Shown one piece after another: positions 45,863-53,411 of a stretch of 64,000 nucleotides of DNA (within the stretch, counting starts at the first letter, position 1; each line of letters starts with the position of its first letter). The notes beneath the pieces were generated by a model. That model had not been told where the DNA came from, made no database searches, and was given only the letters and a program-made list of their open reading frames with translations. The position numbers were made by a program, and so were the translations under genes. Source of the stretch: Streptomyces canus (lineage in GTDB: Bacteria; Actinomycetota; Actinomycetes; Streptomycetales; Streptomycetaceae); contig NZ_JAUSYQ010000002.1 in assembly GCF_030816965.1 (NCBI RefSeq), positions 9,972,001 to 10,036,000 of the forward strand, in the 5' to 3' direction.

Positions 45863-46595
45863 CGGTCAGGCCCACGGCGAGATCCTCTCCCACGCCGTCG
45901 ACCAAGGTCCGCGACGGCGCCGTCCAGCTCTTGAACCGTCCACCGATCGCGGCGTCGACCGCATTCTTTGCGATCTCCAGACACATGCCCGTGGACGAGA
46001 GGAACCACGTCAGCACCGTGCGGCAGAGCCCGTACCAGCCGGATTCGGCACCTGTGCGGTCCACGACCACCGTCACCAGCCGGGTAGTCGCCCGTTCCAG
46101 GTGCCAGCTGTGTTCCTCGGCATCCGCCCCGGCGGGCGGCGCCAACTGTGCGAACCGCTCGGCCAGCTCCTCCAGCCAGTCGCGCCATTCCAGCAGCGAC
46201 GCGACCACCTTGGCGGCCGTCGCTGCGGACTCGCCCACGGAATGGGAAGTGCAGCACCAGCTGGTGACGACGCCACCGCCACCGCCCTCGCCGACCGCCC
46301 AATGCCATCCGCAGGCCCATCGGCCGTATCGGGCTGCCAGAAGCGCCGTCACCTCGGTGGTGAAGCGGTGTCTCTCCTCCCACCCGGCACCGGCAGGAGG
46401 AACCATCGAGGCGATCACTGTGGCGAGCTGAGAGCTCTCCTCATCGTTCCAGTCGAAGGCGATGAGGTCGGGATCGACGGCAGACCACGGCAACCAGGCC
46501 GGAGCGAGCTCGTCATTGACGGCCGTGGCGTTCCCCCAGAATCGTGTAGGGCAGGACAACTGAGCGATCGTGCCAAAGGCTCGTGGCTTTGTCAC
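45837..46595 (-). CDS. Hypothetical protein, translationally linked to Fic gene
   Basis: 252 residues from GTG 46595; a longer GTG start at 46634 is possible. I do not recognise the family. It is soluble and rich in tryptophan (SWCCTSHSVGESAATAAKVV, LEWRDWLEELAERFAQLAPP, GWYGLCRTVLTWFLSSTGMC), with a predicted helical middle. A 26-base overlap with the Fic gene, same strand, suggests cotranscription and translational coupling. A neutralising or target-related role is inferred from position only. Confidence 0.65.
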   Translation of the reverse strand: MTKPRAFGTIAQLSCPTRFWGNATAVNDELAPAWLPWSAVDPDLIAFDWNDEESSQLATVIASMVPPAGAGWEERHRFTTEVTALLAARYGRWACGWHWAVGEGGGGGVVTSWCCTSHSVGESAATAAKVVASLLEWRDWLEELAERFAQLAPPAGADAEEHSWHLERATTRLVTVVVDRTGAESGWYGLCRTVLTWFLSSTGMCLEIAKNAVDAAIGGRFKSWTAPSRTLVDGVGEDLAVGLTGEKPYRDR

Positions 46596-46810
46596 ACACG
46601 TTTCCGGCTCCGCCGATCTACCGTCGTGGCGCACAGTGTGACGACGCTGCCGGGCCGTCTGCTCCGCGATGGCGCGGCACTCGGCCGGGCACGTTCACGT
46701 GTACGCGGCTGAGCAGTTGGGTGTACGCCGACAACTCCGTCCACTCCATGCTCGAGCCTCGGGCGCAACCGCGGGCCTGGGGGCCGGTGGCCGCCCGGGC
46801 GTTTGGCCTG

Positions 46811-47179
46811 TCAGGCGCGGTCGTGGAGTGTGACCTGGTAGCCGTCGGGGTCGGCGAAGGTGAAGGTCCGACCGAAGGGGCCGTCGATCGGTGCGGAGAC
46901 GATGGTGTGGCCGTCGGCGACGAGCGCGTCGTGGATGGCCTGGACGTCGGTGGCGTGGAGCCAGATCGCGGCACCGATGCCGGGCTGAGCGACGGATGCG
47001 AGGTCGGTGCCGGGAACGACGTCGCGGAGTGCGAATGCGATCGGCTTCGTCTCGAAGACGACGGCGTGCGGAGGTCCGGCCTGCGAGCGGACGAGGCCGA
47101 GGTACTGCTCGTAGAAGGCCTGCGAAGCGTCGAGGTCGCGCGCTTGGAGTGAGATGAAGTCGGGGCCGGTGGCGGGCAT
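46811..47179 (-). CDS. VOC family protein (glyoxalase-like)
   Basis: 122 residues, ATG 47179 behind AAGGAG. MPATGPDFISLQARDLDASQ and QAFYEQYLGLVRS start the first module; the second ends TFTFADPDGYQVTLHDRA. It is divergent from the MarR gene at 47243, and twin palindromes lie between them. The protein is probably repressed by that MarR and may bind or degrade its ligand. Confidence 0.9.
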   Translation of the reverse strand: MPATGPDFISLQARDLDASQAFYEQYLGLVRSQAGPPHAVVFETKPIAFALRDVVPGTDLASVAQPGIGAAIWLHATDVQAIHDALVADGHTIVSAPIDGPFGRTFTFADPDGYQVTLHDRA

Positions 47180-47199
47180 GACGATGCTCCTTCTTTTCG

Positions 47200-47215
47200 T
47201 GTCAGCTTTCTGACA
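47200..47215. promoter_or_regulatory. MarR operator, copy 1
   Basis: TGTCAGCTTTCTGACA is a TGTCAG-N4-CTGACA dyad, 20 bp upstream of the VOC start. It has the same arms as the copy at 47228, 28 bp away start to start. Confidence 0.85.
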
Positions 47216-47227
47216 CAGGTCACCCTA

Positions 47228-47243
47228 TGTCAGAATGCTGACA
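47228..47243. promoter_or_regulatory. MarR operator, copy 2, touching the start codon
   Basis: TGTCAGAATGCTGACA shares both arms with copy 1. Its last base is the A of the MarR ATG, so binding would block transcription start or elongation directly. Confidence 0.85.
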
Positions 47244-47695
47244 TGAATCAAGACAGTGTCGACCTTGAGAGGTCACTGGGGTACCTGTTGAAAGAAGCGT
47301 CGAGCGCCCTCCGCGCAGCCATGGAGGAGGTGCTGCGGCCGCTCGGGATGAACGTGACGCGCTACTCCTGCCTCGAACTGCTGGCCCAACGGCCGGGCTT
47401 GTCGAACTCCGAGCTCGCGCGGGGCGCGTTCGTGACACGGCAGTCGATGAACGTGCTGCTCCAGGCCCTGGAACGAGAGGGCTACGTGACCAGGCCCGCG
47501 GAGGCACCCGTCGGAAAGGTTCTCCCCACGCGGCTCACGCCTCGCGGCCGACGGAGCCTGGAGAAGGCGACCGTAGCGGTCCGGTCCGTCGAGGTCAGAA
47601 TGCTGTCCGGCATGACCGAGACCGAGCAGTCAGCCGCGTTCCGGATCCTGCAGAGCATGATCCATTCCCTGCGCGAGGGCGACGACGGTGCATAG
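47243..47695 (+). CDS. MarR family transcriptional regulator, probably leaderless
   Basis: 150 residues, ATG 47243. The winged helix region reads NVTRYSCLELLAQRPGLSNS, ELARGAFVTRQSMNVLLQAL and GYVTRPAEAPVGKVLPTRLT. There is no Shine-Dalgarno site upstream, and operator copy 2 reaches the start codon, so translation is probably leaderless. Autoregulation together with the divergent VOC gene is the simplest model. The ligand is unknown. Confidence 0.93.
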   Translation: MNQDSVDLERSLGYLLKEASSALRAAMEEVLRPLGMNVTRYSCLELLAQRPGLSNSELARGAFVTRQSMNVLLQALEREGYVTRPAEAPVGKVLPTRLTPRGRRSLEKATVAVRSVEVRMLSGMTETEQSAAFRILQSMIHSLREGDDGA

Positions 47696-48164
47696 CTCGT
47701 TCCCCGGCGCACCTCTTGTCGCGCTCGGACAGGAGCGCAGCCGAGTGTGAAAATCCGCGCGAACGACCTCGAAAGCGGACGGATCCCGTCGACACCCTCG
47801 CTTCTGCGGTGAGTTACGGGAGCGCGGCCACACCCTTCAACTCACCGGCACGGGACGGATCGACCGGGATCCTCGCAGCGCCGCGGCGTACCCCGGGGCC
47901 CTGCGCGTTGTGGAGTTCGCCATCGACACGGTGGTGGAGATCCACAATGCCAGCCCGCTGCGATGGGAACTCCTGAACTACTCCCGGTTCAACCCGCCCG
48001 TCGCGTGACGGGGGCCGGACCGGGGGAGCGGCCGCGCGATGAGAGGGGAGCCGACGCGACGAACGCACGCTCGGTTGAGGTGCGGGATCTGACCGGGGAA
48101 CTCGTTCCCGGCCCGGCGGGTGCGGTCCGCACGGTGTCATCCGCGCGTCGGAGGGCATGGGCGG
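47696..48164 (+). other. Unassigned, C-terminal gene remnant ending at 48008
   Basis: From about 47811 a plus frame without a start reads GHTLQLTGTGRIDRDPRSAA, VVEFAIDTVVEIHNASPLRW and ELLNYSRFNPPVA before a stop at 48006-48008. It looks like the end of a real protein, not identified. The rest shows no gene. Confidence 0.4.
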
Positions 48165-48734
48165 TCAGGCGTGGGGAGGGTGGCTGTCGGCGGAGTCCCG
48201 GTACGGCGCCCAGGTCGGAAAGGACTCGGGCAACTGGCGGGCGCCCAGCGGGTCGCTGCCGTCGTTCACGCCGGTGCCGTGCGCGGGCCTGGACAGTGCG
48301 CCGGCCAGGTACCAGCGGTGGAACTTCCGCCGCCGGAAGCACCACTCGCCGTTCACGCGCAGGTTGCTGTCCCAGTACTGCAGTTCCCCGACCTCCCAAT
48401 GGCCGGTGGAGGGCCGTTCGAGGTGATCCCGGCAGTAGACGACGCCGCTGGCGTGGTCGGCGTCGTCGAAGTCCACGATGTGGTTGGTCAGCTGGTGGAT
48501 CGTGGTTCTCGAGGCTCGCATGGCCTCGGTGTACCAGCGGTGCAGTGCCGCGCGGCCGGATGCGTCGCGTCCCACCCGCACGTCGGCCACGAACAGGTCT
48601 GCGACGGCGTCCATGTCCCGTGAGTCGAGTGCCGGCACGTACCGGTAGGGGAGTTGGCGGATCTTGACCGGCGATTCCATGCGGTCGAGCCGCTCTTCGA
48701 CCGTCATCGGTGTCCAGGGTCCAAGTCGGCCCAT
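48165..48734 (-). CDS. SnoaL/NTF2-like small-subunit-type protein
   Basis: 189 residues from ATG 48734, GGGAGGAG upstream. The cone-shaped NTF2 fold is suggested by KIRQLPYRYVPALDSRDMDA, VADLFVADVRVGRDASGRAA, HQLTNHIVDFDDADHASGVV and NGEWCFRRRKFHRWYLAGAL. The family includes steroid isomerases, polyketide cyclases and dioxygenase small subunits. No large subunit is adjacent. Function unknown. Confidence 0.88.
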   Translation of the reverse strand: MGRLGPWTPMTVEERLDRMESPVKIRQLPYRYVPALDSRDMDAVADLFVADVRVGRDASGRAALHRWYTEAMRASRTTIHQLTNHIVDFDDADHASGVVYCRDHLERPSTGHWEVGELQYWDSNLRVNGEWCFRRRKFHRWYLAGALSRPAHGTGVNDGSDPLGARQLPESFPTWAPYRDSADSHPPHA

Positions 48735-49086
48735 GCTCGTCTCCTCCCGGGTAGGCGACAATGCGCAGGCCAAGGCGGGCGTGGCGGCATTCATCGAGAG
48801 CCTCGGGCTGCGCCCGCTGGACGTCGGCGGCCTGACATCGTCGCGCGGCCGCTTCCAGGATGATGCACATCATGATCTCGTTGAAGTCGTCAAAGGCATT
48901 CTCGCGCGGACGGTGTGATCTGCGCCTTGGTCGACTCCCTCGAATGTGACGACTACAGCATGACTTCGATCAGCGGGCGTCACGTCGCCGGGGACACCGG
49001 CCTCGAGCGGGTCATGACGGCACGGCCCGCCGGAGGGATACCGACGGGCCGTGACCTGATACGAAACTACGGCTGGTACAAGGGCT
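48735..49086. other. Intergenic, no gene recognised
   Basis: Short plus frames here have no family or ribosome site. The end probably includes the terminator region of the I36 gene. Confidence 0.4.
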
Positions 49087-49554
49087 TCAGCTGATGAAGG
49101 AGCCCGGGGCGCAGGCGCTCGCGGTCACCCAGGCGTGCGACTCGATGGAGTTGTTCATGTTCGCGTTGTTGGTGTAGTGGTTCCGGCTGAGGTCGTCCAC
49201 GTACTTCTCGCCCGGCTTGAGGCAGCCGTACGACGTGTCGTCGTAATCCGCGCGCCAGTAGAAGGCCACGACGTCCTTGCCGCCGACGAATCCGCTGTTC
49301 ATGACGGACGAGGCGCGGTTCACGTCATTGCCCTGGAAGGGGCCGAAGCCGTCACCCCACTCGGGGTCGTTGCCGGGGGTGACGCCGAGGAGTTCCCCGC
49401 CGCAGTCGGTACCGTCCCAGGCGCGGACGTTGCCGTCACGGCCGTGCGAGTTCCAGTTGGCGTTGCAGCCGGGGCCCGCGTGGGCGGCGGCCGGGATGGC
49501 GATGCCCAGAGCCGCGAGGCCCAGGGTGGCAAGGGAGACGGTCAGTTTGCGCAT
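49087..49554 (-). CDS. Secreted peptidase inhibitor I36-like protein
   Basis: 155 residues, ATG 49554. A clear signal peptide (MRKLTVSLATLGLAALGIAI, PAAAHAG cleavage) precedes a beta/gamma-crystallin-like domain with NVRAWDGTDCGGELLGVTPG, NDVNRASSVMNSGFVGGKDV and several cysteines. The I36 family (SMI, Streptomyces metalloprotease inhibitor) inhibits metallopeptidases, but many members are untested. It follows the lipoprotein gene by about 120 bases on the same strand. Confidence 0.85.
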   Translation of the reverse strand: MRKLTVSLATLGLAALGIAIPAAAHAGPGCNANWNSHGRDGNVRAWDGTDCGGELLGVTPGNDPEWGDGFGPFQGNDVNRASSVMNSGFVGGKDVVAFYWRADYDDTSYGCLKPGEKYVDDLSRNHYTNNANMNNSIESHAWVTASACAPGSFIS

Positions 49555-49676
49555 GACGGATTCCTGTTCTGCTTCCGCCTCATGGGAGGCGTGGGTGGGG
49601 TGACGGCCCGCGAGCGTCGTCGCGGGGTCTGTCCGTGACGCGGGGTCACGGAAGTCGGGGGCCGGCGCGGCCCGGA

Positions 49677-50666
49677 TCAGGTGCGGGCGGGGACTGTGCG
49701 CTCGGCGCGGGCGAGGGCCTGCCGCCGCATCCGCAGGTGGGCGTCGAGGGCGTGGCCGTACTTGGCGGTCAGTTCGCCGACGTAGTGGGCCTCGCGCCGC
49801 TCGCCGGTCAGGCGGAGGGAGACGGAGCGGGCGCAGGTGGCGTCGGCGACCGCGATCCGGGTCTCGTTCGCGAAGCTCCTTGCCTCCTCGGCCCGGGTCT
49901 GGTCCGCCCTGTGCTCGCGCGTGGATCGGCGGGCCGCGTCGGGGTCGGGGAAGGGATGGCCCGCCTTGCTCATACAGCGCGACCAGGCGTCCATCGCGCC
50001 CTTGAACTCCTTGTCGCGCAGCAGCTTGCCGACGTACAGGGGGCGCAGGTTGCTGACGGTCACGTCGGCGCGGAACCATGCCGCCGGATCGCCGTACAGC
50101 ATCTTCTCGGCCTGGCCGACGCAGCCGCCGGACTGCTTGGTGATCGTGCCGCCGGACGGCATCCGCGACGTCAGCAGTACGGCGTCCCGGCCGCCGTCCA
50201 TCGCGATGTCGTAGGCATTCTGCCGCGAGCGGGAAAGGGACTCGCGGTAGGCGATGTTGGGGTTGCGCAGGCGGGCGCGGTCCTCCTTCGCCATGATCCG
50301 GCTGCCGTAGCCGTGGCTGCGCGCCCAGTCGACGTCGTCCTGGACGTAGCCGACCGGCCGGCTCTCCTCCAGGCTCAGCGGCTTTTCCTCCCAGTAGCGG
50401 AAACCCTGTTTCCTCATGCAGAGCGTGATCAGGTGCTGCTCTGCGTCGGCGATCCGCAGGTCCTGGGCGTAGGTGAGCTTCTCGCCGGCCGCGGTGGCGG
50501 CGGCCCTCGCGGCCGGCGAGGTGTGGTGGGCCGCGTCGGTGTCCGCCGTGCAACCGGTCAGGGCGAGCGAAACCAGCGCGGCGATCGCGCCCACCGTGGT
50601 GATCGCGCGTCGCGTGGTGCGTCCACGCGGTACCACCGTCCGGCGTGGGGCGTCGGTGCGCTTCAT
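49677..50666 (-). CDS. Lipoprotein of unknown function, secreted
   Basis: 329 residues from ATG 50666, with GGGAG seven bases upstream; two nearby alternative starts exist. The signal segment ends with a lipobox-like LALTGC, followed by TADTDAAHHTSPAARAAATA. The mature part is highly charged and helical (LRIADAEQHLITLCMRKQGF, GYVQDDVDWARSHGYGSRIM, GGCVGQAEKMLYGDPAAWFR, AWSRCMSKAGHPFPDPDAAR), with four conserved-looking cysteines. The gene lies just upstream of the I36-like gene, and the two probably form a secreted pair. Confidence 0.85.
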   Translation of the reverse strand: MKRTDAPRRTVVPRGRTTRRAITTVGAIAALVSLALTGCTADTDAAHHTSPAARAAATAAGEKLTYAQDLRIADAEQHLITLCMRKQGFRYWEEKPLSLEESRPVGYVQDDVDWARSHGYGSRIMAKEDRARLRNPNIAYRESLSRSRQNAYDIAMDGGRDAVLLTSRMPSGGTITKQSGGCVGQAEKMLYGDPAAWFRADVTVSNLRPLYVGKLLRDKEFKGAMDAWSRCMSKAGHPFPDPDAARRSTREHRADQTRAEEARSFANETRIAVADATCARSVSLRLTGERREAHYVGELTAKYGHALDAHLRMRRQALARAERTVPART

Positions 50667-50777
50667 CGGCATGCTCCCGGGGCGAGGTCGAACTGGCGTG
50701 TTCTTACGTGTCGTTGACGCTGCGGGAGGCACGTGCGTATGACCCTCGGACCGCGGCTTTTTTTCTCGCGTTGACGG

Positions 50778-51530
50778 TCATACGAGGACGGCGCGCGAAC
50801 GGTCTACCTCTGACTTGTCCAGTACTCCGCCCTTCAGGACTCTGCTGAGGATTCCGCGAATCCGGCTGTCGGGCCGCGAGCATGAGGGCTTCGAAGTGGG
50901 AGTTCGGCTGGCGCCGAGCGGAGTGCCGGTGAGCCATCGGTCGATGCGGATGGTGTTGAGCGCGGCGGCGGCGAACACGTGGCCCAAGCGGGTTGTGGGC
51001 ACGTTGCGGTAGCGGGTGCGGCGCATACCTGTCACGCGTACGGCGCGGGAGACGCTGCCTTCGACGCCGGCCCGGATTGCGCAGCGGACCCTCCACTGGG
51101 CCTGGCGGGCGGCTTCGAGGGCGTCGTGGCGCTCGCGTGGGAGGAAGGTGATGCCTCTGCCCCGCCGGCCGGCCGGAGGCTTGGTGCACTGTGTCTGTTT
51201 CGGGCAGGGGCGGCAATGCCCGGCGGAGAGGAACACCTCGAGCACTGGAGTGCCGTTGCGGTGGTGTTTCTGCTCCCACCACTCGAAACTGCGGTTCCCG
51301 CGGGGCAGACGGCGCTCTCGGTGTCCCGGTCGAGGGTGAAGTCGGCGCGGGCAGCCCTGATTCTGCCGGGACCGCGGGCTGCTGTCGTGCGGGGGCGGAC
51401 CGAGCAGTTCCATACCCTGCTCGGTCGCGGCCAGGAACAGGACGGCGGTGGTGTAGCCGGTATCCACGACATCCCGGCTGGTCCGAAGCGGGCGGGAACG
51501 GCACCAGTTGCCGGCACTGTGTGCGCCGGC
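50778..51530 (-). mobile_element. IS1182-family transposase remnant
   Basis: Minus-strand fragments in two frames match the C-terminal half of IS1182 transposases: VDTGYTTAVLFLAATEQGME, then ADFTLDRDTESAVCP in another frame, then CRPCPKQTQCTKPPAGRRGR, AGVEGSVSRAVRVTGMRRTR and TRLGHVFAAAALNTIRID. At least two frameshifts are needed. The 5' half with the first DDE acidic residues is missing. It is inactive. Confidence 0.85.
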
Positions 51531-51706
51531 CGGAGCCCTGCTCGCCGACCCGGACGGCGTCTACGACCCGGCCGAGCACCACGACCGCATGCTGTTCGGT
51601 CGCAAGGGCACGATCAGCGAGGCCGAACACCATCTGATCAAGCAGCGGATGCGGAACGGACGGATCGACCAGGCCCACTGTGGCGAGTCGGCCGTGCCGT
51701 CGCCGG
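51531..51706 (+). pseudogene. Serine recombinase internal fragment
   Basis: The plus frame reads LLADPDGVYDPAEHHDRMLF, GRKGTISEAEHHLIKQRMRN and GRIDQAHCGESA, matching the catalytic-domain end of large serine recombinases (usual DPxDYNDRLLLGLKGTMSEAEL). The N-terminus with the catalytic serine and the DNA-binding C-terminus are missing. It abuts the IS1182 remnant. Confidence 0.75.
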
Positions 51707-51968
51707 TCTGTCCGAGGCACGCCGACGGCCAGATGGTCAACGTCGCTTCGGGCGTTCTACGGCCGCGACGAGGTGCTGCCGGCGGCCGATCCGTCGGTTT
51801 CAGCCGCCACCGCGCACGGCCTGCTCCCGTCCACTCGGGCAGGTGGTCACGTGCTGAAGCGCTTGCGTGTCATCCGCCTCGTAGGTCGGTTCGGTGCCAG
51901 CCGGGTACCCGTTGTGCCACGGAGGCGGGCTACAGGGCGCCCGGCTCGGCAGACCTGAGGAGGTACCC
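51707..51968. other. Unassigned, SDR promoter region
   Basis: A frame with FYGRDEVLPAADPSVSAATA is protein-like but unassigned, probably a recombinase or transposase scrap. The end holds the SDR ribosome site. Confidence 0.3.
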
Positions 51969-52958
51969 ATGGGACTGCGCGATCACGTCGTGGTGGTGAC
52001 CGGAGCATCCAGCGGCATCGGACGGGCCACGGCCGAGGCCTTCGCCCGCAAGGGCTGCGCCGTGGTGCTGGCCGCGCGCCGCGAGGAGGCACTGGAAGCG
52101 GCGGCCAAGGAGTGCGAGAAGCATCGCGGGGCACGGACGCTGGTCGTTCCGACGGACACGACGGACGCCGCAGCGGTCGAGAACCTCGCCCGGAGGGCGG
52201 TGGCGGAGTTCGGCCGGATCGACGTCTGGGTGAACAACGCGGCAGTCAACGCCTTCGGCCGCTTCGAGGACGTGCCACTGGAGGACTTCCGCAAGGTCCT
52301 GGACGTCAACGTGATGGGCTACGTGCACGGAGCCCGCGCCGCGTTGCGGGTGATGCGGGAACAAGGAACGGGCACGCTGATCAACATCTCGTCCATCGCG
52401 GGTGCCGTGTCCCAGCCGTACAGCCACCCCTACAGCATGTCCAAGCACGCCGTCCAGGGGCTCGGTTCGAGCCTGCGGCAGCAGTTGCGGGTCGAGGGGA
52501 TGAAGGGCGTGCACGTGTGTACGGTGATGCCCGCGACCATCGACACCCCACACTTCCAGCAGGCGGCGAACTACACCGGGCGCAAGGTTGTCGCCATGCC
52601 GCCGGTCTACACCCCGGAACGTGTCGCCGACGCGGTCGTCGACCTCGTTCACCGTCCTCGCCGCGAGGTCGTGGTCGGTCCGGCGGGCCGCGCCCTGGTA
52701 CGTCAGTCCCGGATCATGCCCGGCCTCGCGGAGCGCACGATGGCACGCCAGACGGACAAGAGTCATCTCGATCACGACGAAGCGGCCCCGGCCACTCACG
52801 GAGCGCTGCACGTACCGGCTTCCGGAGAAGGCGCGGTTCACGGCGGCTGGCACGGGCGGCGGCGCACAGCGATGCGCAGGACCGCTGTAGCCGCCGCGCT
52901 GGCCGGAGCGGCCGTGACCGCCGGGCGCAGGATGACTCGCAGTGCGGCGGCCGCCTGA
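51969..52958 (+). CDS. Short-chain dehydrogenase/reductase with C-terminal extension
   Basis: 329 residues, ATG 51969 with GAGGAGG upstream. Motifs: VVVTGASSGIGRATAEAFA (cofactor loop TGxxxGIG), WVNNAAVNAFGRFED (NNA), SSIAGAVSQPYSHPYSMSKH with catalytic Ser, Tyr and Lys. About 90 residues after the normal end (from AERTMARQ) are an arginine- and alanine-rich tail ending RRMTRSAAAA. The reaction is an NAD(P)-dependent oxidation or reduction of unknown substrate. It follows a recombinase fragment. Confidence 0.92.
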   Translation: MGLRDHVVVVTGASSGIGRATAEAFARKGCAVVLAARREEALEAAAKECEKHRGARTLVVPTDTTDAAAVENLARRAVAEFGRIDVWVNNAAVNAFGRFEDVPLEDFRKVLDVNVMGYVHGARAALRVMREQGTGTLINISSIAGAVSQPYSHPYSMSKHAVQGLGSSLRQQLRVEGMKGVHVCTVMPATIDTPHFQQAANYTGRKVVAMPPVYTPERVADAVVDLVHRPRREVVVGPAGRALVRQSRIMPGLAERTMARQTDKSHLDHDEAAPATHGALHVPASGEGAVHGGWHGRRRTAMRRTAVAAALAGAAVTAGRRMTRSAAAA

Positions 52959-53096
52959 GGGGGATCGGGTACGGGTCCTGACAGGGTGCTCTGTCGACAA
53001 CCGCCTGCACAGCCGAACCTTCCCCCCCCCCGGGAGCGTCACCCGACTGGCCCGCCATACAGCGCACCCCACCCGCGCCGACGGCACGCTGGCCCT

Positions 53097-53312
53097 ATGG
53101 CGTCTGATCAGCCCGTCGTCGTTTACCCGCCCACCGAAGACGGAGGTCGGCGTGTCCGCGTAGGCGACCACTTCGTCGGCATCGCCTACGGGCTCCTCGA
53201 CATCGCCGCCTTCCTCCAAGAGGCCGGCTTGCAGGACTGGGACGAGATGGACGTCGCCCGATCTGGGCTCATCGAATGGCGCGGCGGCGGACCCGACGTC
53301 TGGGAACACTGA
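53097..53312 (+). CDS. Small conserved hypothetical protein
   Basis: 71 residues from ATG 53097. Sequence MASDQPVVVYPPTEDGGRRV, VGDHFVGIAYGLLDIAAFLQ, EAGLQDWDEMDVARSGLIEW has the look of a compact alpha/beta domain common in streptomycetes. No known family. It is not preceded by a strong ribosome site. Confidence 0.6.
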   Translation: MASDQPVVVYPPTEDGGRRVRVGDHFVGIAYGLLDIAAFLQEAGLQDWDEMDVARSGLIEWRGGGPDVWEH

Positions 53313-53411
53313 CCGGGGTGAACCTGCGTATCAGCATCAACGTCAGTGCCGCCAGCGATGATGCCCCGGTGACCATTGCCAGGCAGAATCACGGGCTCAC
53401 CTGGACCGACA

